A stretch of 21,775 bases of DNA from an uncultured Collinsella sp. (GCA_902493615.1 CABUQK010000018.1:1-21775); one strand, 5' to 3'; shown: positions 1-7,377, numbered from the stretch's first letter. Notes: a model not told the origin generated them from the letters alone. A program made the numbers and translations.

Positions 1-1
1 C

Positions 2-526
2 CAGTGCATCGTAGGCCTGGTGCCGTGGAGCAGCTGCATCCCCTTCATGATTGCCGATATGCTCGGCGGCTTTGTGGGCGCTGTAATCGCTTGGCTTATG
101 TACGCCGATGAGTTCAAGGCTTCCGAGGGCGTCGTCGACCCCATTGCCCAGCGCAACATCTTCTCGACCAACCCCACCACCGAGGGTACGAACTATGCCC
201 GTAATTTCTTCTGCGAGGCTATCTGCACCTTTGTGTTCATCAGCGCCATCCTTGCCGCTGCTAGCCGCGCTGGCGAGAACGTTCTGATGCTCGCCATCTG
301 CGTTGGCCTGATCGTTTGGGCCGTTGGCATGGGCATGGGCGGCATCACCGGCTTCGCCATGAACCAGGCTCGTGACCTTGGTCCTCGCATGGCCTATCAG
401 GTGCTGCCGATTAAGAACAAGGCTGACAACAACTGGAAGTACGGCCTGCTCGTTCCTGGCATCGCTCCGTTTATCGGTGCTGCTCTGGCCGCGCTGTTTG
501 TGCATGGTTTCTTGGGCATGTTCTAG
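2..526 (+). CDS. glpF: MIP-family glycerol facilitator (GlpF-like), C-terminal part
   Basis: Partial gene: the reading frame is already open at base 2, so the start lies upstream of the window; the GTG at 20 and the ATG at 47 are internal. The product is an aquaporin/glyceroporin-type channel of the inner membrane that passes glycerol or other small neutral solutes. Several hydrophobic helices are visible, ending in a hydrophobic C-terminus. The second pore half-helix is recognisable as NQARDLGPR (codons 362-388), the family's NPARDxGPR signature with Gln in place of Pro; the Arg of the selectivity filter is kept, which favours a glyceroporin type. The first NPA motif is outside the window. 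Immediately after the stop comes a giant hairpin. Family assignment is strong; substrate is inferred. Confidence 0.85.
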   Translation, partial: QCIVGLVPWSSCIPFMIADMLGGFVGAVIAWLMYADEFKASEGVVDPIAQRNIFSTNPTTEGTNYARNFFCEAICTFVFISAILAAASRAGENVLMLAICVGLIVWAVGMGMGGITGFAMNQARDLGPRMAYQVLPIKNKADNNWKYGLLVPGIAPFIGAALAALFVHGFLGMF

Positions 527-550
527 TCCAAGACAATTGATATAACGCCC

Positions 551-677
551 GGGTCCGGCATAGGTTAACTTTCCGCCGCGTCCTCGGACATGCAAGAAGC
601 TCCCGCTGCGCACTTCGTGCGGCGGGAGCTTCTTGCGTCCTGCGGAGTGCGGCGGAAAGTTAACCTATGCCGGACCC
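551..677. repeat. 127-base nested perfect inverted repeat (giant hairpin)
   Basis: The arms 551-579 and 649-677 are perfectly complementary over 29 bases. Inside them a second stem, 592-606 with 622-636, is perfect over 15 bases and is capped by a small stem (609-613 with 617-621) around a TTC loop. Only 580-591 and 637-648 remain unpaired. The outer arms carry GGTTAACT (563-570) and its complement AGTTAACC (658-665). It sits 24 bases after the glpF-like stop and between convergent genes, so it could stop transcription from both sides, but no T-run follows it. The rest of the gap up to 836 holds only a degenerate CTTTG repeat. A REP-like mobile hairpin is the main alternative. Confidence 0.9.
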
Positions 678-740
678 TGCGGGAATCCAGTTGCGTTCGA
701 ACAAGCAACCAACATATATATCTGAATTTGGATGTGGTGG

Positions 741-817
741 GCACTTTGTTGTTAGGCGCTTTGAGGCGCGAGTGACACTTTGGGATGCGTGGCGCCTTGG
801 GGTGGGGCGGTGCTTTG
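741..817. repeat. Degenerate short tandem repeat, core (G/A)(C/T)(A/G)C(T/C)TTG
   Basis: Five related octamers start at 741 (GCACTTTG), 756 (GCGCTTTG), 775 (ACACTTTG), 792 (GCGCCTTG) and 810 (GTGCTTTG), 15-19 bases apart, usually followed by G-rich sequence. On the minus strand they form the 3' untranslated region of the tetR gene. No function can be read from the sequence; it may be simple-sequence drift. Confidence 0.45.
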
Positions 818-836
818 GGATGAGAGGCTTACTTAC

Positions 837-1373
837 TTAGTTGAAGAGGGGTTTTATGGCTGATAGGTAATCTTTTGCCACATCGGCCTTATCTGCTTGG
901 AAGTTGTGCCAGGCCCACCATTGGACGGTTGCTACGAAGCTTGAGGCTATGTGGTGTAGTAAGAAGCTGCGGTCCATGGTGGCGGCGGGGCCGTTTGGGT
1001 CGGCAGGGACGGTTTCGGCTGCGCGCGACATGATGGTCTTGCGGAGACAGTCGGCGAAGACGCGTGAGCCGGCGCCGGCTACGAGGGCTCGTACACCCTG
1101 ACGACGATCCCAGAGGTTGTTGAGGATATGCTCGACCTGTGCGAGTGGGTCATCGAGGGGCGTACCGTCGTCGAGCGCATGGGCGCAGATATCGCATACG
1201 AGCTCGGCAAGCAGGTCATCTTTGCTCTTGAAGAGGCCGTAGAACGTTGCCCGACCCACATGGGCGCGAGCAATGATGTCGCTGACGGTGATCTTGCCGT
1301 AATCTTCCTCGCACAGGAGCTCGGAGAACGCCGCAACGATGGCGGCGCGGCTTTTTTCTTTGCGGGCATCCAT
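837..1373 (-). CDS. TetR/AcrR-family transcriptional regulator
   Basis: A 178-residue DNA-binding protein. The N-terminal helix-turn-helix lies at about residues 28-47 (ITVSDIIARAHVGRATFYGLF), followed by KSKDDLL, which is typical of the family; the remainder is a helical ligand/dimerisation domain with no recognisable ligand signature. The frame stays open upstream to 1586, but that stretch overlaps larC and is Arg-rich out-of-frame sequence, so the ATG at 1373 is chosen. The start is two bases after the larC stop, with no clear ribosome-binding site, pointing to translational coupling. As the last gene of larB-larC-tetR it may control that group, possibly through the palindromes upstream of larB; this is inference from position. 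Confidence 0.85.
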   Translation of the reverse strand: MDARKEKSRAAIVAAFSELLCEEDYGKITVSDIIARAHVGRATFYGLFKSKDDLLAELVCDICAHALDDGTPLDDPLAQVEHILNNLWDRRQGVRALVAGAGSRVFADCLRKTIMSRAAETVPADPNGPAATMDRSFLLHHIASSFVATVQWWAWHNFQADKADVAKDYLSAIKPLFN

Positions 1374-1375
1374 GG

Positions 1376-2287
1376 CTATGCATCCACGTGAACGAGCAGA
1401 CAACGGAGCGTGCCGGAGCAACCCTCGTAGGGGCGCTTGCCGGCGCCGTAGCCGACGGCTTCGATGTGGTAGCGTGCCGGCAGGTGCTCGGATGTGCGCA
1501 GCGCGGTAACGATGGCGGCGCCCGTGGGCGTCACGAGCTCGCCGGCGACCGGTGCGGGCGTGAGGGCGATATTGCCCGCCTGGCACAGGTTGACGACAGC
1601 GGGGACGGGAATGGGCATAAGGCCGTGGGCGCAGTGGATGGTGCCGTGGCCCTCGGAGAGCGACTCGACGACAATATCCTCGATGCCCAGGTCATCGAGG
1701 CAGATGGCGACCGAGCAGATGTCAACGATGGAGTCGACGGCGCCCACCTCGTGGAACATGACGGTCTCGGGCGTTTTGCCGTGGGCCTTTGCCTCGGCGG
1801 CGGCGAGCGCGGTAAAGATGGCGAGCGCACGACGCTTGGCGCCATCGCTTAGCTGCGAGCCGTCGATGATAGCAGTGACGTCCGCCAAAGAACGGTGGTG
1901 ATGGTGGTGGGCGTGATGATGGCCCTCGTGCTCATGGCCGTGGGCCTCATGATCATGTTCGTGGCAGTGACTGTGCTCGTCGTGCTCATGATGGTGGTGC
2001 TCGTGCTCGTGCGTGTGCTCGGCAGCTGCTTCGTTGCCGTAGAGCCAGGCCATATCGTGGTCGTGGTTCTCGAGCTCCTCTGCAAGCTGGACGTCAAAAT
2101 CACAGGCGTCGATGCCATGCTTGTTTGCACGCGTGACGGCGATCGTAAAGCCGTCGACCGGCAGCGTAGCGAGCTGCTCGCGCAGGTGCTCCTCGCTGGC
2201 GCCCAGGTCGAGCAGGGCCGCGACAGTCATGTCGCCGCTGATGCCCGAGGTGCCGTCGATGATAAGCGTGTGCTGATGATTGGACAT
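1376..2287 (-). CDS. larC: LarC-type nickel insertion protein, short form (N-terminal domain only)
   Basis: LarC inserts nickel into the pyridinium pincer cofactor used by lactate racemase (LarA) and related enzymes. The 303-residue product begins with the family signature DGTSGISGDM (11-20), has a His-rich metal-binding stretch at 91-131 (bases 1895-2017), then FHEVGAVDSIVDI (178-190), GLMPIPVPAV (222-231) and GYGAGKR (279-285), and stops about 20 residues later. Full LarC proteins carry a further C-terminal domain (LarC2, made by frameshift or as a separate gene in some species) that handles CTP and the cofactor; it is absent here and tetR follows at once. The ribosome-binding site AAGGAG overlaps the larB stop codon, so larB and larC are probably co-translated. 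larE and larA are not in the window. Confidence 0.85.
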   Translation of the reverse strand: MSNHQHTLIIDGTSGISGDMTVAALLDLGASEEHLREQLATLPVDGFTIAVTRANKHGIDACDFDVQLAEELENHDHDMAWLYGNEAAAEHTHEHEHHHHEHDEHSHCHEHDHEAHGHEHEGHHHAHHHHHRSLADVTAIIDGSQLSDGAKRRALAIFTALAAAEAKAHGKTPETVMFHEVGAVDSIVDICSVAICLDDLGIEDIVVESLSEGHGTIHCAHGLMPIPVPAVVNLCQAGNIALTPAPVAGELVTPTGAAIVTALRTSEHLPARYHIEAVGYGAGKRPYEGCSGTLRCLLVHVDA

Positions 2288-2297
2288 GGAATGCTCC

Positions 2298-3080
2298 TTA
2301 GCGGGCGCGGGGTGTGCCGGCGCTCAGATGATTGATAAGACTTGCCTGGTAGGCGGCACCAAAGCCGTTGTCGATATTGACGACCGATACGCCGCTGGCA
2401 CAGGAGTTGAGCATGGCGAGCAGTGCGGCTACACCACCAAAACTTGCGCCGTAGCCCACGCTGGTGGGAACGGCGATGACCGGACAGCTCACCAGGCCGC
2501 CGACAACGCTCGCCAACGCGCCCTCCATGCCGGCGATGGCGATGACCACCTGCGCCTGTGCAAGTTCCTCGGCATGCGCGAGCAGGCGGTGCAGGCCGGC
2601 AACACCCACGTCGTAGAGGCGGTCGACCTCGTTGCCATAGAACTCGGCCGTCAGTGCCGCCTCTTCGGCGACGGGCAGGTCGCTTGTGCCGGCGCAGGCG
2701 ACGACGATGCGTCCGTTGCCGGTAGGGGAGGGCTTGCCGCCCACGAGGGCGAGCTGTGCGTCCGGGACATATCCCAGGTCGATGCCGTTGTCGAGGAGCT
2801 CCGAGGTACGGGCCGCTTTTTCGCTGTCCAGGCGCGTGACCAGGATGCGCTCCTGGCCGGCATCGCGCAGCGCCTCGATAATGGCGCCAATCTGCTCGGC
2901 GGTTTTACCGGCACCGTAGACAACCTCGCCGGCTCCCTGGCGTACCCCGCGTGAAAGATCGAGCTGCGCAAAACCCAGATCGGCGGTTGGCGCCGTCTGG
3001 ATGCGCGTGAGGGCATCGGCCGGCATAATGCTTCCGTCTGCCACGTCACTTAGCAATTGCTCAAGATCTCGTTTGTCCAT
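2298..3080 (-). CDS. larB: LarB, pyridinium-3,5-biscarboxylate mononucleotide synthase
   Basis: LarB carboxylates and hydrolyses nicotinic acid adenine dinucleotide, the first step of nickel-pincer cofactor synthesis. The 260-residue product has the LarB N-terminal segment (LLSDVADGSIMPADALTRI) and an AIR-carboxylase-like C-terminal half containing VVACAGTSDLPVAEEA, GMEGALASVVGGL and PTSVGYGASFGG, ending in the conserved NIDNGFGA. Length is normal for the family. The frame opens at 3113, but the ATG at 3080 is preceded by GAAGGGAA and gives the usual N-terminus (MDKRDLEQLL). It heads the larB-larC-tetR group, with inverted repeats 45-90 bases upstream of its start. Cytoplasmic. Confidence 0.9.
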   Translation of the reverse strand: MDKRDLEQLLSDVADGSIMPADALTRIQTAPTADLGFAQLDLSRGVRQGAGEVVYGAGKTAEQIGAIIEALRDAGQERILVTRLDSEKAARTSELLDNGIDLGYVPDAQLALVGGKPSPTGNGRIVVACAGTSDLPVAEEAALTAEFYGNEVDRLYDVGVAGLHRLLAHAEELAQAQVVIAIAGMEGALASVVGGLVSCPVIAVPTSVGYGASFGGVAALLAMLNSCASGVSVVNIDNGFGAAYQASLINHLSAGTPRAR

Positions 3081-3124
3081 ATAAGTTCCCTTCGACGCAG
3101 AAAAGTTTAGCACGCGAAGGGTTG

Positions 3125-3171
3125 TTTCCGAACATTAGAGCATAATTGTTCGGAAATCTGACATGTCAGAT
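3125..3171 (-). promoter_or_regulatory. Adjacent palindromes upstream of larB, possible operator/promoter
   Basis: Two symmetric elements touch: TTTCCGAACA (3125-3134) pairs with TGTTCGGAAA (3147-3156), and a perfect 16-base palindrome ATCTGACATGTCAGAT follows at 3156-3171. On the minus strand the 12-base spacer of the first contains TATGCT, a fair -10 match, so a repressor bound to the two arms would cover the promoter of larB-larC-tetR. A weak terminator for serB is the other reading, but there is no T-run on the minus strand. Confidence 0.45.
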
Positions 3172-3196
3172 TAGATGAAGTTGTGAGGCAAACTGA

Positions 3197-3832
3197 CTAG
3201 TCGCGCAGGATGATGTCCATGGCGAGCATCAGGTTGCGCTCGTCGATGGCAAACGGGGCGGCTTCGCGCGTTTTGGGCTTGGCGCAAAACGCGATGCCAG
3301 TGCCCGCGGCCTGAATCATGGGGATGTCGTTGGCGCCGTCGCCGATCGCGACGGTGTGGGCCATGTCGACACCGCACTCAACCGCCCAATCCAGCAGCTG
3401 GATGAGCTTGGACTCCTTGGTCACGATGTCTGCCGCCAGCTTGCCGGTGAGCTTGCCGTCCACGACTTCCAGGCGGTTAGCGAGGCAAAAGTCGATGCCC
3501 GCGGCGGCCACGATCTTATCGGCGACCTCGTGAAAGCCGCCGCTTACCACGCCGACCTTCCAGCCCTTGCTGTGCGCCGAGCGCACAAGCTCCAGCGCGC
3601 CGGGGGTAAACGTCACGCGCTCAAAGGTGCGCTCGAACACGCTCTCGTCCAAGCCGGCAAGCAGCCCCACGCGTTCCTCGAGCGCCTGCTTAAAGTCGAG
3701 CTCGCCGCGCATGGCGCGCTCGGTGATCTTCGCCACTTGCTCGCCTACGCCGGCCTCCTCGCCCAACAGGTCGATGACCTCCTGGTTGATGAGCGTGGAG
3801 TCGATATCCATAACGATGAGGCGTGCGGTCAT
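3197..3832 (-). CDS. serB: Phosphoserine phosphatase SerB (HAD superfamily)
   Basis: Hydrolyses O-phosphoserine to serine, the last step of serine synthesis, in the cytoplasm. The 211-residue product has the HAD motif I VMDIDSTL near residues 7-14 (nucleophile and acid Asp pair), the capping region ERAMRGELDFKQALEERVGLLAGL typical of SerB, motif II VVSGGF, a Lys in KESK, and motif IV GDGANDIPM. It lacks the N-terminal ACT domain found in some SerB proteins. The frame extends upstream to 3901, but the ATG at 3832 with GGAAAGG upstream matches the family N-terminus. It is divergent from aspS and 116 bases upstream of larB, probably its own transcript. Confidence 0.93.
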   Translation of the reverse strand: MTARLIVMDIDSTLINQEVIDLLGEEAGVGEQVAKITERAMRGELDFKQALEERVGLLAGLDESVFERTFERVTFTPGALELVRSAHSKGWKVGVVSGGFHEVADKIVAAAGIDFCLANRLEVVDGKLTGKLAADIVTKESKLIQLLDWAVECGVDMAHTVAIGDGANDIPMIQAAGTGIAFCAKPKTREAAPFAIDERNLMLAMDIILRD

Positions 3833-4025
3833 GAGGGGCCTTTCCGAGTGCAGTTGTATTGGGGCACATTGTCGCACGCGGCGCGCCTTGGCGACGGCCA
3901 CGGCGCATCAATTGTTTCGTCTCCGTCAAGTCTTTGGGCAGGAGCTACTTTTCCGTGGCGCATCGACACAGGTGCGATAAGATAGAACGCCATGTCTGGC
4001 TGCGCGGTTTACGCAGGCCGGGCAA

Positions 4026-4067
4026 ATCTGTACGACGCCGCCCGGAACGACACGGGGCGGCACAGAT
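4026..4067 (+). promoter_or_regulatory. Leader hairpin just upstream of the aspS ribosome-binding site
   Basis: ATCTGT (4026-4031) and GCCGCCC (4037-4043) pair with GGGCGGC (4055-4061) and ACAGAT (4062-4067): a 13-base-pair stem with a five-base bulge and an 11-base loop. It ends four bases before the AAAGGAGG at 4072-4079. A possible promoter lies upstream (TGCGATAAG near 3973-3981, an extended -10-like sequence without a good -35). Placement suggests control of translation or mRNA stability of aspS. It does not resemble a T-box leader: no specifier stem or terminator/antiterminator pair is visible. Confidence 0.5.
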
Positions 4068-4088
4068 CCATAAAGGAGGATCACTGGT

Positions 4089-5876
4089 ATGAGCCAGACC
4101 CGTCCCATTGACGAGCATTCCATGCACACCCGTACCTGCGGCGAGCTTCGCTTCGAGAACGTGGGCGAAGAGGTCACCCTCACCGGTTGGGTGAGCCGTC
4201 GCCGCGACCACGGCGGCCTTATCTTCTGCGACCTTCGCGACCGCGAGGGCATCACGCAGCTCACCTTCGACCCCGAGCACTCCGACGGCGATGCCTTTAA
4301 GATCGCCGAGACCATGCGTCCCGAGTGGCCCATCAAGATTCACGGCGTCGTGCGCGCTCGTGGCGAGGAGACCACCAACACCAAGCTCGCGACCGGCGAG
4401 ATCGAGGTCCTGACCGACCACGCCGAGGTGCTCAACCCGTCCGTCCCCCCGCCGTTCCAGATCGAGGACGGCATCGAGACCAGCGAGGACACCCGTCTAC
4501 GCTATCGCTATCTTGACCTCCGTCGTCCCGAGATGATGGCCAACCTCAAGCTGCGCTCCGACTTTACCTTTGCCATTCGCGAGGCGCTGCACAACCGTGA
4601 GTTCATGGAGGTCGAGACGCCCTCCCTGTTCAAGTCCACGCCCGAGGGCGCCCGCGACTTCATCGTCCCCAGCCGCATCCAGCCGGGCAACTTCTACGCC
4701 CTGCCGCAGTCCCCGCAGCTTCTGAAGCAGCTGCTCATGGTCGGTGGCGTCGAGCGCTACTACCAGGTTGCCAAGTGCTTCCGCGACGAGGACCTGCGTG
4801 CCGACCGTCAGCCCGAGTTCACCCAGGTCGATATCGAGATGTCCTTCGTGGACCAGAACGATGTCATGAGCGCGCTCGAAGAGGTTCTTGCCGATGCCTT
4901 CGGTCGCATGGGTGTCGAGATGCCCACGCCGCTGCGTCGCATGAACTACTGGGATGCCATGGACACCTATGGCTCCGACAAGCCCGATACCCGCTATGGC
5001 ATGCACCTGGTCGACCTGACCGACATCTTTGCCAACTCCAAGTTCAAGGTCTTTGCGACCGCCGCAAATGAGGAGGGCTCTGTCGTCAAGGCCATCAACG
5101 CCAAGGGCGCCGGTGCCTGGGCACGTGCCAAGATCGATAAGCTTGCCGGCGTGGCCTCCACGTTTGGCGCCAAGGGTCTGGCGTGGATCGCTTTCCGCGA
5201 GGACGGCTCCATCAACAGCCCCATCGTCAAGTTCTTCTCGGACGAGGAGATGGCGGCTCTGCGCGAGCGCATGGATGTCGAGCCCGGCGACCTTGTGATG
5301 TTCGCCGCCGGCCCGCGCCTGCTTTCCGACGAGATCCTGGGCGGCATGCGTTCCCACATGGCCAACGCGCTTGAGATCAAGCGCGAGGGCCACGACTTCC
5401 TGTGGGTCGTCAACTTCCCGCTGTTCCACTGGGATGAGGACCGCAAGGCCTATGCAGCCGAGCACCAGCCCTTTACCCTGCCGACCGAGACCGACATCGC
5501 CAAGATCGAGGCCGACCCGTTGGCAGCCGGTTCTTGCACCTACGACTTTGTCATGGACGGCTTTGAGGCCGGCGGCGGCGGTATGCGTATCCACAACGCC
5601 GAGATGCAGATGTCCATGCTCAAGCTCCTGGGCTTCACCGAGGAGCGCGCCGAGTCTCAGTTTGGCTTCCTCATGGAGGCCCTCAAGTTTGGTGCGCCCC
5701 CGATGGGCGGTTTCGCTCTGGGCCTGGACCGCGTGTGCATGCTGCTCACCGGCTCCGACTCCATCCGCGACGTCATGGCGTTCCCCAAGACGGCCAGCGG
5801 CTCCGACCTCATGTCGGGCGCTCCGAGTGCCGTTTCCGGCGCCCAGCTCAAGGACGTCAGCCTGCGCCTGATGTAG
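4089..5876 (+). CDS. aspS: Aspartyl-tRNA synthetase
   Basis: Charges tRNA-Asp with aspartate in the cytoplasm. The 595-residue length is that of the bacterial type with the inserted GAD domain. In order: N-terminal OB-fold anticodon-binding domain (GWVSRRRDHGGLIFCDLRD, about 33-51), class II catalytic core with QSPQLLKQLLM, motif 2 FRDEDLRADRQPEFTQVD, the GAD insert in the middle, and motif 3 GLDRVCMLL near the C-terminus. The start at 4089 has a strong AAAGGAGG nine bases upstream. Single-gene transcript: a hairpin leader before it and a T-tailed terminator after it. Whether it is discriminating or also charges tRNA-Asn cannot be decided here. Confidence 0.97.
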   Translation: MSQTRPIDEHSMHTRTCGELRFENVGEEVTLTGWVSRRRDHGGLIFCDLRDREGITQLTFDPEHSDGDAFKIAETMRPEWPIKIHGVVRARGEETTNTKLATGEIEVLTDHAEVLNPSVPPPFQIEDGIETSEDTRLRYRYLDLRRPEMMANLKLRSDFTFAIREALHNREFMEVETPSLFKSTPEGARDFIVPSRIQPGNFYALPQSPQLLKQLLMVGGVERYYQVAKCFRDEDLRADRQPEFTQVDIEMSFVDQNDVMSALEEVLADAFGRMGVEMPTPLRRMNYWDAMDTYGSDKPDTRYGMHLVDLTDIFANSKFKVFATAANEEGSVVKAINAKGAGAWARAKIDKLAGVASTFGAKGLAWIAFREDGSINSPIVKFFSDEEMAALRERMDVEPGDLVMFAAGPRLLSDEILGGMRSHMANALEIKREGHDFLWVVNFPLFHWDEDRKAYAAEHQPFTLPTETDIAKIEADPLAAGSCTYDFVMDGFEAGGGGMRIHNAEMQMSMLKLLGFTEERAESQFGFLMEALKFGAPPMGGFALGLDRVCMLLTGSDSIRDVMAFPKTASGSDLMSGAPSAVSGAQLKDVSLRLM

Positions 5877-5899
5877 GCAAGCGGCTACATATTGCTTGC

Positions 5900-5934
5900 A
5901 ACGAGGGAAGGACGTGTGCTTTCCCTCGTTTTTT
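5900..5934 (+). terminator. Rho-independent terminator of aspS
   Basis: AACGAGGGAA (5900-5909) pairs perfectly with TTCCCTCGTT (5921-5930) around an 11-base loop, and the stem runs straight into a T-run to 5934. It lies 24 bases after the aspS stop. Confidence 0.9.
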
Positions 5935-5973
5935 ATACGCCGAGGTTGCGAGGGCATAGGGTGACCGGACGTC

Positions 5974-6119
5974 GCGGAAACTGCGACCCAGAATCCAGCC
6001 AAATAACGGGTCGCACTTTCCGGTTGAGCTTCTGGCGGAAAGTACATCCCAGAATCGGCGTTCGGAATGGGCCGGGCTTTCCGCTAAAGCAGCCTAGCGG
6101 AAAGCCCGGCCCAGTTTCC
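5974..6119. repeat. Tandem hairpin repeat, three units about 61-62 bases apart
   Basis: The sequence GCGGAAA-N6-CCCAG(A/T)(A/T)TC starts at 5974, 6035 and 6097. Each of the first two units ends with the complementary half GGG-N6-TTTCCG. In unit 1 the N6 pair (CTGCGA with TCGCAC) is nearly complementary, so it folds on itself across about 50 bases. The right half of unit 2 (6069-6086) is instead perfectly complementary over 18 bases to unit 3 (6095-6112). The array fills the gap between the aspS terminator and the stop of the LacI-type gene and lacks T-runs. Function unknown; REP-like element or transcription barrier are possible. Confidence 0.7.
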
Positions 6120-7135
6120 TACAGTGAGTCTCTCTGAACGAGCTGCATGTGCATGACGGTGGTGGTGGGTACGGCGCCATTGACCATATCGAGCGCAATG
6201 CCTGCGGCCATGTGGCCTTCCTCGCGAAGCGGCTGACGAATGGTCGTCAACGCGGGGACGCTGCGAGCTGCGACCTCGTGGTCATCGAAGCCCACGACCG
6301 AAACGTCTTTGGGTACGCTAATTCCTGCTTCGTTGAATGCGGCGATAACGCCGGTTGCGATACGGTCCGATCCGCATAGCACGCCGTCGGCACGTATTTC
6401 GCGCGCGAGCAACCGCCGCGTGGCTTGGTAGCCGTCTCCGCTGCTCCATCCGGTATAGATGACATTTTCATCCGGAAGGCTTTCGCCCAAAATTGCACGG
6501 TAGCCGCGAAGGCGGTCGATGACGGCGGGGTTATCCTGCGGCCCCAGCACGGCAACGATGTCCTTGCGTCCGCGATCTTTCATAGCGAGCGCCGCAAAGC
6601 GTCCGCCCTCTTCGTCGTCGGAGTAGACCGTCGAGAACACGTCGCGATAGGGATGGCCCTCGAGCTGGCCGCATAACACAGTGGGTACGCCCAGCTCGCG
6701 CAGCACCTCGAGCAGCTCACTGCCCTTGTAGGGCGAGACGTCGATGACGGCGTCAAACGAGCGGCGCTCAAAATGCTCGCGTGCGCGGTTGCGCTCATGC
6801 GAGGAAGATGCCTGCAAGATCACGGGCAAGTAAGACGACTCCGAAAGTTCCTCGGTAATGCCGCTTAAAAACTCACTGTAGGTGGGATCGCTAAACAGCT
6901 CGCTCAAAGGCTCGGTAACCAGCACGGCGATAATTTCCGTGCGTCCGACGGCGAGCGCCCGGCCGCGTGCGTTGGGAACGAAGTTAACCTTTTTCGCCGC
7001 TGCGCGGACACGCTTTTTAGTTTCCTCGCTAATGCGGGGGGAGTCGTTGAGGGCGCGCGATGCCGTGGAGCGCGAAACACCGGCAGCTTCAGCAACCTCG
7101 GCAAGCGTGGGTGCGGTGCGTGCTGGTTGGGTCAT
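6119..7135 (-). CDS. LacI/GalR-family repressor, probable regulator of ebgA-ebgC
   Basis: A 338-residue regulator. The N-terminal LacI helix-turn-helix is clear (TLAEVAEAAGVSRSTASRAL, about 10-29), followed by the hinge region (NFVPNARGRALAVGRT) and a periplasmic-binding-protein-like sugar-sensing domain with GRKDIVAVLGP, ADGVLCGSDRIATGVI and VSVVGFDDHEVAARSVPALTTIRQP. The start at 7135 has AGGAG upstream. It is divergent from ebgA, and the shared intergenic region carries three copies of a CG-centred palindrome of the LacI type, so it is the EbgR counterpart by position. The inducer, presumably a beta-galactoside, is inferred. Confidence 0.92.
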   Translation of the reverse strand: MTQPARTAPTLAEVAEAAGVSRSTASRALNDSPRISEETKKRVRAAAKKVNFVPNARGRALAVGRTEIIAVLVTEPLSELFSDPTYSEFLSGITEELSESSYLPVILQASSSHERNRAREHFERRSFDAVIDVSPYKGSELLEVLRELGVPTVLCGQLEGHPYRDVFSTVYSDDEEGGRFAALAMKDRGRKDIVAVLGPQDNPAVIDRLRGYRAILGESLPDENVIYTGWSSGDGYQATRRLLAREIRADGVLCGSDRIATGVIAAFNEAGISVPKDVSVVGFDDHEVAARSVPALTTIRQPLREEGHMAAGIALDMVNGAVPTTTVMHMQLVQRDSL

Positions 7136-7377
7136 GGCGTCTCCTGTGCAATTGGGTCGGTGGGCTATCGATAAAGGCTAATGCGGATACAGATTACTAT
7201 AGCGCGCGTGAACGGCGTCCATGGTATCCGGTGACCGGTGTCGTTTTGCAATCAAGCTGCGACTGAGCACGGCATGTATGGGCGAGACATAGGCAGGCGC
7301 GACAGTTGCCTGTGAGTTCAAGAACGATGCCCCGTGCTGTGCACCTAAGCTTAGGGTGACATAAGTAGCATGGTTGT

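Noticed and set aside
590..775. A 61-codon open frame in the hairpin region after the glycerol facilitator
   Set aside because: It lies largely within the hairpin arms, has no ribosome-binding site and no sensible composition.
1374..1586. Possible LarC second half made by a -1 frameshift into the open tetR frame
   Set aside because: The frame is open, but its translation over this stretch is Arg-rich out-of-frame sequence of larC and then the TetR protein; no LarC2 motif appears.
3961..4088. T-box riboswitch before aspS
   Set aside because: Only one hairpin is present; no T-box sequence, specifier loop or terminator/antiterminator pair could be found.
4497..6047. A 516-codon open frame antisense to aspS
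   Set aside because: Shadow of aspS codon bias; it crosses the aspS terminator and shows no recognisable family.
6069..6112. Terminator for the LacI-type gene at 6119
   Set aside because: The 18-base-pair stem is perfect, but no T-run follows on the minus strand and the sequence belongs to the tandem repeat array.
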